In this document: positions 11,103 to 20,913 of the stretch, piece after piece
Numbering within the stretch: position 1 is the stretch's first letter
Layout of the letters: each line of letters starts with the position of its first letter
Assembly (NCBI GenBank): GCA_905250075.1
Contig: CAJNOP010000002.1
Coordinates: 377,867-441,866, forward strand
From: Rotaria sp. Silwood1
Lineage: Eukaryota > Rotifera > Eurotatoria > Philodinida > Philodinidae
Length of the DNA stretch: 64,000 nt
Direction: 5' to 3'
The notes under the pieces: model-generated
The model's input: only the letters and a program-made list of their open reading frames with translations
Told to the model about the DNA's origin: nothing
Databases searched by the model: none
Made by a program: the position numbers and the translations under genes

Positions 11103-12741
11103 GGCTGAAATTAAAAACAGAGAAGAAAAAATTTATCTAAAATTGAAATTGAATTAAATTATTAAAAAAATTATAAGATTTATCAAGTGTCGCGACGTCG
11201 GGACAGAACATTGTGGACGGAACACCTTTGCTTCCTGTCAATGCATACAGAAAAAGTATCGCTTATGTATACATATGGATGCATGTATTAACCTTCTGCG
11301 AGGTCGCGTCGTCGCGTTCGTTCATTCATTCATTCATGTATACATTTCTTTTGCTGCTTTCATGCGTCGTCAGGTTCTTTCTGCGGTTATATTGCATGAT
11401 GAGAGCACGAACGAATATTACATTACATACAATTTACTACTTATTGATTGGCAAAAGTGTCAAGGGCAAATAATGGATTTTAATGGATTGTAAATAAGTT
11501 CACTTGGAATATAGCGCCATCTGGATACAAAGAATGTTCAGTTAAATGAACATAAATTTTTTTTTAGATAATATGATCAATAGTAAAAGATGTAAGAGTC
11601 GATACTGTGAATTATTAATACAGACTAGAAGAATTGTCAAAAAAGAAATGTTTTATTGGTATTAGGAGAAAGTTATTGATAATAATATATGAGAAATCAA
11701 ATGCTTTTATAGTAATTAAGATAGGCTTAAAATAACTTGAAAAAACAAAATAGTAAAAAGTCAGAGAAGAAAAAGCCATTATCTACTAATGCCTTTCGCA
11801 TTAGCTAATCATCAAGAAATTACTTCAACATGTCTATCATAGTTTGTATGGTGATATTAATTTCTTTTTTTTTTTTATCAACGTCCCTCATATATCGACA
11901 ACAGACATCTCTGTCTGTTATAATCTATGATACGACGAGACTCAATGGATGGATACAAGTTTATTGCTCTAGATTTCAAAATTCATATTTCACAGAAGAA
12001 TTATGAAAAAAAAAATCCTCGGTGAATACATAATTAAATATAATATTTAAATATCCGATAGAAATTTAAAACTAAAGGGATAAAAGTGACCTACGAACAC
12101 TATGAAATATATGAGAACAATAGCGGATACGATGATATTTTATGCGGCTTCACAAAATAATGAAAAACGATACCGATAAAATATAACTAGAGGACGGTTC
12201 GTTGAATCGATTAATGGATTATGGTCATGCACCATCTAAATTAACAGATATTTTTTATCATTAGTGTCATTAAGTATTGACGACGAATTTTAATATCTGG
12301 AAATCGGGTAGCCTTTATAGAATTGAATTGATCTAGAAATACATTAAAAAGTCTTATAGAATGACTATTCTTACATAAAATCTCAATCGATTTCTTAAAT
12401 GTGATCGCTTACTATAACCGAGATCGAAGACAAAATATCAATAATAATTAAAATAATTCAATCTCATCATCATACACATTTAGCATAGACTAAGAAAATA
12501 TTCCATAAAAATTTCGAATAATAGGTTTATGTCAAGCCATACATATTTATGATTTCATTTCTTTCAAATAAAATTATTCTAATCAACTTCAAAAAAAAAA
12601 AACTTTCAATTTATAAAAATCTTATAAAATCAAAATTCATTTCATTCTTGCTAAATTTAAATTCCTAAGAAATCATAAAGAAGAAGAAAGTTTTTTTCTG
12701 CGCTTTTTTTCTCTTCTCTATTTTTTCTAAGAAAAAAAGAA
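11103..12741. other. Divergent intergenic region between STK17-like and LRRC74-like genes
   Basis: The left part (about 11185-11420) is richer in GC and CpG than its surroundings (CGCGACGTCGGG, GGTCGCGTCGTCGCG) and is the likely promoter and 5' UTR of the STK17-like gene. A perfect 8-bp hairpin, AACAGACA-TCTC-TGTCTGTT, lies at 11900-11919. The rest is AT-rich with no supported exon. A pyrimidine-rich segment runs up to the LRRC74-like ATG at 12742. Confidence 0.5.
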
Positions 12742-15700
12742 ATGTTATGCAATGAAGGACATCGACAAGCTCTTAAAGCACGAAAAGAACGTGATAAAAC
12801 ACGACACAGGTTGATTAACATTTTATCTTTGCATAATTTTCAATCAAATGTATATAAATATATATATATATATATAGAGAATATACAGGTGATCTTGTAC
12901 ATCCTCTTCTTTATACATTTGTTCCAGCTCATGCTTTACTACCGGATGATGGTATTCATACACAATTACTCGGTTGTAATCTATCAAATACATTTAATTA
13001 TAAATTTCGACCCTATTCTCTACCTGATCTAACACACGAAGACTATCAAATAAATTTTGATCTTAATTTTGAAAAACGAAATGTAAAATATAAACGTATT
13101 CTTAATGAAATTCAATTTAATGATTCAGATTATGATTCACAATTAAATGATATAGGTATTGAAAGAGTAATCATTAAAAAAAAAGTAAAGTAAATGAGAT
13201 ACTTCTTTTTTTTTGTCTGTCAGATACATTTATTAATAAACAAGATCCTATTCAAGTATATCTTCAAGCATGTAAACAATATCAAATTCATCCATTTAAT
13301 ACTGTTATTGAAGGATTAAATATGAATATAGTTGATCTATCTGAAATGTCAATAAATGATCTTGATCTAAAAGCTATTTGTCTTGCGTTACGTGTAGAAA
13401 AAGAATTCTTTTTTTTTTTAATATTAATTTTCATTTGTCTCAAATTACATAGATTCATACAAAAATGAAATGTATTCGTTTAAGTAGTAATAATATTACA
13501 GCACAAGGTTGTGTTTACCTTCAAGAAACATTAAAAGATAATTATAAGATTGAAGAACTTGTTAGAAAAAAAAAAAATTTTTGTTTTTCAACAAAGAATT
13601 ATTGGTTTTTTTTCTTACAAGGATATTTCAAAAAATCCAATCAAAACAGAAGGAATTGAAATTTTATCTTTATTATTTATAAATGATGAAACAAAAATGT
13701 CAATTATTAAAAAATTAAATTTATCATGTAAATGAAGTTAAAAGAGAAAAAACAAACCTTGAATTTTCTTTTTTAACTAGCATGTGAACTTATTGATTCA
13801 GATGGACCAATTCTCAAAAAAATTATTCAAGTAATTTAGAACATATTTTTATAAATATTAAATGGAAGATTTAAGGGAGGTGATATGCTTCAAGAATTAT
13901 ATCTAAATGGAAATCAACTTGGTACAATAACATGTAAAAATATTGGATCAGTATTAAGTTAATAAACATTTTATTTAAATTCATAGATTGAAAACTTCTG
14001 AATGCTATCTTCTATAAGACATTTGGAACATATTGGTCTCATTTGTGCGTCCCGTTTTCCAGGCACTAGACCCCGTTTGGAGTAGACGTTTTTACAGTAG
14101 ATGTCGAAGTTATAATGAAGAGGCTATGATAAAATTTTCAGATCTATATCATGATGTTTGAAGGAGATATTCATCGAAGAGGAGCAGAAAATGGCTTACT
14201 TGACACCTCGGAATTCTCCGAATGCCTTCATTCTATATATTGAAGTTTTATTTTATTTGAAAGAGTATGTATGCAGTGTCTACCAGGGAGTGTTTTTTTT
14301 AAGCACAGAAAGTTCAATCTCTTGAAAAACTTCTAAATGTGCTTTTCTTATGTGATAATAGCAAACGTTATGCAAAAGAGGGGTCCTATTTAAAAAAAAA
14401 AAGAATGAAGACGTGCAGAGAAAAAAAAGTATTTTCTGCTTTCTCTGACTGAAATCATCCAAAATTTTGGCAGTGAAAAACGAAATGCTAAAAAAGACAG
14501 TCATGTCATTGATGAAAGATCAAACCTTGAACAATCCTCACATGCATTTGTCTTAGTTTTGATTTTCTGACGAAAGTTGACTTTTTTTCGAGAAGGGGTG
14601 GCGATCTTAAAAATCATTAGAAATACTGTTTTGTTTTTAAATTAGAAGACGCACCTGAATTAAGAATTCTTGATTTAAGCTGGAATATGATTCGTGATTA
14701 TGATATACGTCCTATATGTAATAGTTTGAAAGTAATAGAATTTCACTTATATATATGTATATTTTGTTCAATACATACGTGTATATCAATAAAAGAATAA
14801 TCAATCACTTGAAAGACTTGATCTAATGATGAATGGATTGGGTAATCAAGGTGCAATACTTATTGCGAATATGTTATCAAATAATGAAACTTTAATTGAA
14901 CTTGATTTGTCAAATAATCGTATTGAAAAAGATGGAGCAGACATATTTGCTTCAAAACTTGAAATGAATCGTAGATTAAAAAAGCTTTGGGTAAGAATAT
15001 ATATATATGTATATATGAGTGCATTGGAATTTTATCGTACTGTTTTAAGAAAAAACAGCCGAACGAAAAAAAAAAAATTTTCGATTCGATAGCTGATGAG
15101 TGGCACATTTAATTGTACTGGATGAGAGGAAAAGAGGAATTAATTCTCTCGTTGACTACTATACATATGACTATGATATATGAGAACCTGTGATAAAAAA
15201 AATTGAACGCGATTTTTTCTCTTATATTTCGAAAAACTTTGTTTATATAGCTTGAAATATAATTACAAATCAAAGCTTGATAAATCTTGACTACATGAGT
15301 CTAACAATGTATTTTGTGTCACATATTCATAATATGACATAGTTAGCATTAAATGACTTCCGTACAGGGTCCTCCATTAATTCATGCGTACTCTGTACAT
15401 GCATTACTAGATACCGCACTGTATATAGATGAGCGAGTTTGTATAATTTGAAGAACTATCTCTATTTTGATCTCACTTGTGAAGTGCTATTAATCTTTTG
15501 ATTTCTTATAACATATTGATTTTTCTTTTTCTCATATATTATAAATATTCTGTTGGTAATATTTTCAGTGGCACTTGGCCAGAACGAATGGACAAAATCT
15601 GAAATATCTACGTAACAATTAATTTTCAAGTCTTATTTCATAGCTTTTATAAACCAGAATTAATACAATTTTCTAATCTTTTTTAACAAATGTTGTTCAT

Positions 15701-16751
15701 TTACTGGCTTTCATTTAATACCACACCAATTATTCCTAGATAGATTGTCAGGTGACAGAAAGCTAAGAAATAGCTATACATCAGATACTGAGAAAAAAAC
15801 TGTAATAAAAATTGCAATGAAAAATCCAATCAATCTCATATTCGAAAAGCATAAACTATTCACTAGAAATTCGCCAATTTCTGAAATTCAATCGACAAGA
15901 GAACAAGACCGTTAAATCATGTTTTTATCAAATGTTTGCATGTTAGTGAGAATTTATTAGAGAAAACTAATGTAAAAATAATCGTCAAGATTGTTTGAGA
16001 AAAATTTGAGATATTAGACTTTCATATATAAGCATATAACTGTACAGTAGAACTGCAATTCACTTATATATATATATATACATATAATATTTTTGGATAA
16101 AAATTATTATATAATCAAAGTTTGGTAATAATAACATTGGTACACTTGGTTCTCTTGTTCTATTAAAAGCAATTGACCATATTAAAAGTCAAGTTGAATA
16201 TCTTAATATTGAAGTAAATTTTTTTTGTCAAATATAAATAAGAAATATTAGAAACAAGTATTTTTTTTTTCAAATAGAATGTTCTTATTAATGATGATTT
16301 TCTTGATTTATATACACAAATTAATCAATATTTAAGACCACTTGAAGTTATACATGGAGGAGTACGAGGAAGATTAGGACGATCACATTCAACAGGTAAT
16401 ATAAATTTGTAAGAAAACAAAAAAAAAATATCGCTTGATTGTATTAAATTTGGTTTGAAGTACCTGGTTTTACTATTATGGATGATATTGATTTACGATA
16501 TCTTGATACGAAATCATTACATGCGATGTTTCAACGAGATCCATTTAAAATTCTTGCTCGTATGGCTAAAGAAGGTGGATATGATTTCCCAAAGGCATTG
16601 AAAAAATGGGATATAGAAGAACATGGACATTTAACATATTCTATCTATGTTATTGATTTTCCAAGTGCTGTTAAAGTAAGACTTTTGAAATTTTGTTTTG
16701 TTTTTTAATATTTGATTTCAGCAATATTCAATTAAGTTTAGTGTTAGATAA
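12742..16751 (+). CDS. LRRC74: LRRC74-like leucine-rich repeat protein
   Basis: Thirteen exons in phase: 12742-12809, 12878-13155, 13224-13393, 13453-13560, 13622-13727, 13781-13830, 13876-13957, 14646-14731, 14796-14990, 16121-16213, 16278-16395, 16461-16675 and 16722-16751. The N-terminal segment VYLQACKQYQIHPFNTVI matches the block before the repeats of LRRC74/LRRC34 proteins. RNase-inhibitor-type repeats follow: IRLSSNNITAQGCVYL, LDISKNPIKTEGIEIL, LYLNGNQLGTITCKNI, LDLSWNMIRDYDIRPI, LDLMMNGLGNQGAILI and LDLSNNRIEKDGADIF. The C-terminal part (DPFKILARMAKEGGYDF, then a degenerate EF-hand-like DIEEHGHL) fits the tail of this family. Role unknown beyond a probable protein-protein scaffold. 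The join of exons 1 and 2 has an alternative (12790 to 12889), and the last exon is uncertain. Introns 13958-14645 and 14991-16120 are long. Confidence 0.78.
14047..14600. repeat. Diverged repeat inside LRRC74-like intron, related to 17553-17990
   Basis: Within the long intron, the stretch GTCCCGTTTTCCAGGCACTAG at about 14048 resembles GTCCCTATTCCAGGTCCTAG at 17559. Further matching segments follow in both places: TGACTGAAATCATCC near 14449 against TGACTGAATTCAGATCC near 17632. Order and spacing are only partly kept, so these look like two decayed copies of one mobile or tRNA-related element. The copy limits are approximate. Confidence 0.3.
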
Positions 16752-17132
16752 AGATGATATTAGTATTCAAATACTACGAATGATGTCTGAGCATAGTGTC
16801 AATCATTCATAAATTATCCTAATCATTAGAATCAACGAAAGAGAGAGCATCTCTATTGAAGAACAATGATACTAGGTGCATAATGAAATGACAAAAAAAG
16901 CATGAAATTATTAATTGAAAGAATTCGTGTAAATGATGTGCAAGCACGTTGATGCGTTCATAGATTTTTTCTTACACATACCTCCATCGACAGACGCATA
17001 TTTCCAGACTCACACGCTCTAACGACCGTAATTTCAGAGAATAGGGGGTTTTTTCGACATTTTTACTTTTGATGTTATGTAGGCGACTCGTACAGTTCGA
17101 TGAAAATACTAACATATTGACTAAACTAGATT

Positions 17133-17190
17133 GATGTTCATGGAAGCGTTGACGCAGCTATACAGTATAGCTAGCGTGTCAACGAACATC
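17133..17190. repeat. Imperfect hairpin, about 58 bp
   Basis: The left arm begins GATGTTCATGG and reaches AGCTATA. After the spacer CAG, the right arm begins TATAGCTAG and ends CGAACATC. The arms pair through GATGTTC/GAACATC, GTTGAC/GTCAAC and AGCTATA/TATAGCT with small bulges. It could be a MITE remnant or an RNA hairpin; the sequence alone does not decide. Confidence 0.45.
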
Positions 17191-17285
17191 AGTGGGAATT
17201 TTCGATGTACAGTTTACTGAAACTATATACATTTCTGATTAGAAGGATGAAGGACAAAATCTTTCCACTCTTTTGTGAAACATTA

Positions 17286-17530
17286 GGGTGTCGCATGTGA
17301 ATTAGCATTAGCATTAACCATTAAACCTAGTGCTTTAGCATTATTGGCATTAGAGTTAATTAATGTTCAGGTATTATCATTAAGTCAGCATTATTTGTAA
17401 TTCTAATACATATATCCCATGTAAGTTTTTGAGCACTATCTAGATACTATTCCTGTAACTTTTCAGGACCTACCTGCACGTAATATTTATAATGCTTGGG
17501 CGCCTTACGTGTATCGTGGAACAAAATAAT
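17286..17530 (+). pseudogene. Two exon-like fragments with a proper stop, parent unknown
   Basis: After a TTAG acceptor, about 84 bases read GVACELALALTIKPSALALL and on to LELINVQ before a GTATTA donor. A TTTTCAG acceptor at about 17467 then opens DLPARNIYNAWAPYVYRGTK followed by TAA. The reading phase is kept across the join. I find no start and do not recognise the protein. It may be the tail of a decayed gene, a missed terminal exon pair of the LRRC74-like gene, or chance. Confidence 0.25.
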
Positions 17531-17549
17531 GAATGTAAGTTTAAATCGT

Positions 17550-17624
17550 GATTGCTGGGGTCCCTATTCCAGGTCCTAGCAACTGGTGGGGGCAGTAGAG
17601 CCCACCGGGTTCGAATCTGCAATC
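17550..17624. other. tRNA-like 75-mer, degenerate
   Basis: The ends GATTGC and GCAATC are perfectly complementary and lie 75 bases apart, the length of a tRNA. A B-box-like GGTTCGAATC is in the right place before the 3' arm. No proper A box, T-stem or anticodon arm forms, so this is not a working tRNA gene. It is more likely a tRNA-derived repeat head or a coincidence. Confidence 0.25.
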
Positions 17625-18580
17625 TTTTCGTTGACTGAATTCAGATCCGAAAGTTTTCGCATCCAACTGGTTCTAATTAGCAAGCTAACGATAATGGGTA
17701 CATTTTTCTGACAACGAGAAAACGGGGTGTCAGAAATAATGATGCATAGATTATTCTGGAACTTTATAGAATGTGCAAAAGCATTTCTTAATGTAACATG
17801 AGTTTTTGTCCATGTTTGGGTTTGCATGTGAGTGAGAAAAAGACTACATTCATACGTACCCTCAAAACTGAGGCGATTAAAATGCATTTTAAAGTATTTG
17901 CCTGATTTTTTTGTTGTCAGGAAAATCTATGTTTTTTAGCTAAGATGAGAAATCGTCAAAAAACAGAAATCTCACGAAAAAAGAGAAAGTTGTTTCATTC
18001 CATTCAGTTTTTTATACTGATTCTGGGTCTACCATTTTTTTGTGTCAACGCAATAGACTGTCAATAGTGAAAACCTTGTATTGCTAGCAAAATTTCATGC
18101 TTAAAGGATCTTCGATCGCATGCCGAGATTCCTTTATTTCCAATGCAGTAATATTTCTGAAAACGAAAACTACAATTTCGAAGTAAAATGTACGTCGTTT
18201 ACAATGATATGTACAAGTTAGCTGTACCATGACATAGAACAAAGAAGATCGCATTCCATAAGACCTCATCAATTTGTTGAAATATCACTTGCAGTTCATG
18301 TTATGATTCAATATCTTTTTTGATGGACACATGCTTAAAGTGTACTAAAAGATGACTCTTACAGACTCAGTTTTTATGAAGACTCTAAACATACCAGTTT
18401 TGGAATCTGCATGAAATGTAAAGTCTTTCTTTAATCATAAAAATGTGGAAGTTTTTTAGTATGAAAAATGTAATGTTGAGAAAACTGTACCGTTCAACAT
18501 AATCAAAAAACTTCGAATTTTTTAATGAACAGTCTTTTGCAAGAAACTAGAAAACACTTTTTTTATTTTGTCCATCTCTG

Positions 18581-18906
18581 TACCTTACAAGAGCTAGAAC
18601 TAACATGTTCAGCTCGATCCTACATAGTTACAAATAGGATAAGTACAGAGCTCTTGAAAGGTACAGGTACGTTGCTCAATGGGCTAACGACAAGGTATAA
18701 ATATAATGGCCAGTTAGCTCCTGAAAAATTACAGATCTTATGTCTCGGTAGTCTCTAAAAAGCTACAGGTAATATGTCAAAGTAACTCAGAAAAATCTAC
18801 CGGCAGCATGATAAAGTTACTCAGAAAAAGCTACAGGTAATATGTCAAGATAACTCTAGAAAAGTTACAAGTATCATGATAAGATAACTCTAAAAAAGTT
18901 ATATGG
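18581..18906. repeat. Degenerate minisatellite, unit about 34 bp, roughly nine copies
   Basis: Four adjacent units of 33-35 bp from about 18758 share the frame AAAAAGCTACAGGTAATATG followed by a CAAAGTAACTCAG-type half. Older, more diverged units precede them back to about 18581. Copies at the right end are the most alike. The array sits in otherwise anonymous DNA. Confidence 0.65.
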
Positions 18907-19084
18907 AACGGATATAATGAATTAAAAATAATGCTAACTCGACACATCTATAAAGATTATCAAAAAGGAACGTTCAAGTATTTGAGTAAATATAAACTGC
19001 TTGCTTATTGTGTTTTTTTGAGAGCTAAAAGAATAATGAAGAAATGTATCCTAAATAGAACAGTTTTTCTGTAGTCAACAATCT

Positions 19085-19141
19085 CAGCTACATCGTATTT
19101 CACATTTTTTTATCCTGCAAGGATTTTGCTAACAGCTTTGC
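19085..19141 (+). repeat. Dispersed repeat B, copy 1
   Basis: The segment AGCTACATCGTATTTCACAT through GCTAACAGCTTTGCTG is clearly similar to 59228-59282 (AGTTACATCGTTTTTCATAT through GCTAATAGCTGTG) in the same orientation. The identity of the source element is unknown. Confidence 0.5.
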
Positions 19142-19757
19142 TGTAATTATAAGATGCTTGAAAAGTGTCTAAAAGGGATTTATCACTTTCTATGCCATAT
19201 GTACATTGTCTAAAAAATTGAGATTTCACCTAGCCAATGTTATACAGTTCCTGTTTTAATACTGTTTTTATCCCAGCTAAAATCAAAATTTGGTAGTGAA
19301 ATATATCTCTAAACATTGATACGAAGTATAATAAATGTAGCTTTCATCGTTGAATTACACTTAGAGCTCTCATCGTCTCTTTTTAAACACAATTGTTAAA
19401 TGAATATTGAAACCTATAACAAAAACTTTGAATCTCGTTGTATTTCACATATTGTTAACAACATCTTAATGATATTTTTCATCCATAACTAAATTAATTC
19501 TACGTTCTTCTCTCAAAGAATTTTATTAAGGACATTTGTTCTTTTTCAATTCTTAGAAAAATGAACGTTAATGACATATATCAAGTTCTATTTCCTTATT
19601 AAACTCACGATTGACAGTTCACGTTCCAAATTAGCACGGAATTACTTATTCTCATGAGAATAATACAAAAAACAGATAATATTTCTAATTATGATATCGT
19701 TTAAATAATAAATAATAATGGATAAATTTGCTTTAAATATCATCTAACGTAGGAGGA

Positions 19758-20063
19758 CTTCCAGCTGTTCAATCGTATTTAATTCGAGACTATGTGCATT
19801 GTGTAGATCCAAATTAGCTGTAAATATCGTAAAAGAGTTCGTGTTCTGAACTTATTGTCATAGAGATATTGCATGTTTATGGGATTCTCTAAATTAATGC
19901 CGTGGTGGATCACGGCATTTATTTTAAAGAAAAATCGTACTAAAAGTGCAGTATCTCCATTGTAATAAACTAAGGGCACGAACTCTTTTCAGAGTATTCA
20001 TAACTTGTTTGAATCTACATAATGCAACTAGTCTCGACTTCAAAGCGATTGAACAATTGGAAG
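19758..20063. repeat. Large imperfect palindrome with perfect central stem
   Basis: The left arm starting CTTCCAGCTGTTCAATCG is matched by the reverse complement of the right arm ending CGATTGAACAATTGGAAG. Similarity continues inward over about 115 bases per arm, for example CGAGACTATGTGCATTGTGT against CGAGACTAGTTGCATTATGT and AAGAGTTCGTG against AAGAGTTCGTG. The centre is a perfect 9-bp stem, AATGCCGTG-GTGGAT-CACGGCATT at 19896-19919. The whole unit could be a foldback transposon, a MITE or a hairpin RNA source. Short open frames over it are by-products. Confidence 0.75.
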
Positions 20064-20542
20064 GTTTTGTTCGTAAGATTTTAAAAAAGTTTAAATTTCT
20101 TTCTATTAGGATGCTGGTATTATTTTGGACAAGACTCTTCATTTTATCTTATGGAATTATCTCAAAAAAATTGAAAAAAAAGGTTCTGTTAGTTATCTGT
20201 AAGCTAATCGAAATTGATCAATTGAGAAAAAAACACACATCATTTCTATATTTTAGCCAATTTATTACTCCATTGCCAAAATTAAGTCTCAAAAAACCAA
20301 TAAAGAAAAAATCGAAATCCATCAATATCAAGAAACAATGAATTTTTTAATGTTATCTTTTTTTTTTAGCTTTTTCTAAATCATCTCATTATTTTTCTTG
20401 TTGTTAAGTTACATTTAAGAAAACAAAAAGAAAAAAAAATGAAAGATAATAAATATCAAAGAAATAAAACAAACATAATTCCCAAGGAAATTGAGCTTTT
20501 AAAAAGAAACGGACGTTGTTTCTCATATATATATAAATGTAC

Positions 20543-20575
<33 letters not shown>
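20543..20575. repeat. (TA)n microsatellite
   Basis: An almost uninterrupted TA run of about 32 bases in the 3' flank of SPATS2. Similar shorter TA runs occur at about 12855-12876, 16067-16080 and 47158-47180. Confidence 0.85.
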
Positions 20576-20578
<3 letters not shown>

Positions 20579-20913
20579 GCAATAACAGCACCATAGTCAA
20601 TTGTCCGAAAGAAGCAAACAAGAAAAAAAAATCGTTAAAGAAGAAAAGAGAAATAAAAACATAGATGCACGGAAATAAAAACTAAAAGAAGACAATCTTG
20701 ACCAGAACAAAAACAAAAAGAATAAATATGCTTAAATTATGTTTGTTGTAATCAAAATCATTGTATATATATATAGATGCATACATATATATAGAATAAA
20801 TATGTCAGTAAGAAGGAAAAAGAAAATCATGTTTAAAACACGCTAGCAATTAAAGAATAAAGATCAACAGTATACATATGATTTAAACGATAAAAACAAA
20901 AATACATTTTTTT

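Larger units (their letters stand above)
16752..20913. other. Gene-poor 4.2-kb block between convergent LRRC74-like and SPATS2 genes
   Basis: No complete gene is recognised. The block holds, in order: an imperfect hairpin (17133-17190), two exon-like fragments (17286-17530), a tRNA-like 75-mer (17550-17624), a degenerate minisatellite (18581-18906), a dispersed repeat (19085-19141), a large palindrome (19758-20063) and a (TA)n tract (about 20543-20575). The end of the block (20340-20913) is A-rich 3' flank of SPATS2. Confidence 0.55.

Noticed and set aside
11213..11493. 86- and 72-aa frames upstream of the STK17-like gene
   Set aside because: Lie in the GC-richer promoter/5' UTR stretch; no splice links or family motifs.
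17550..17624. Functional tRNA gene
   Set aside because: The ends pair but the D-, anticodon and T-stems do not form, so only a tRNA-like label is kept.
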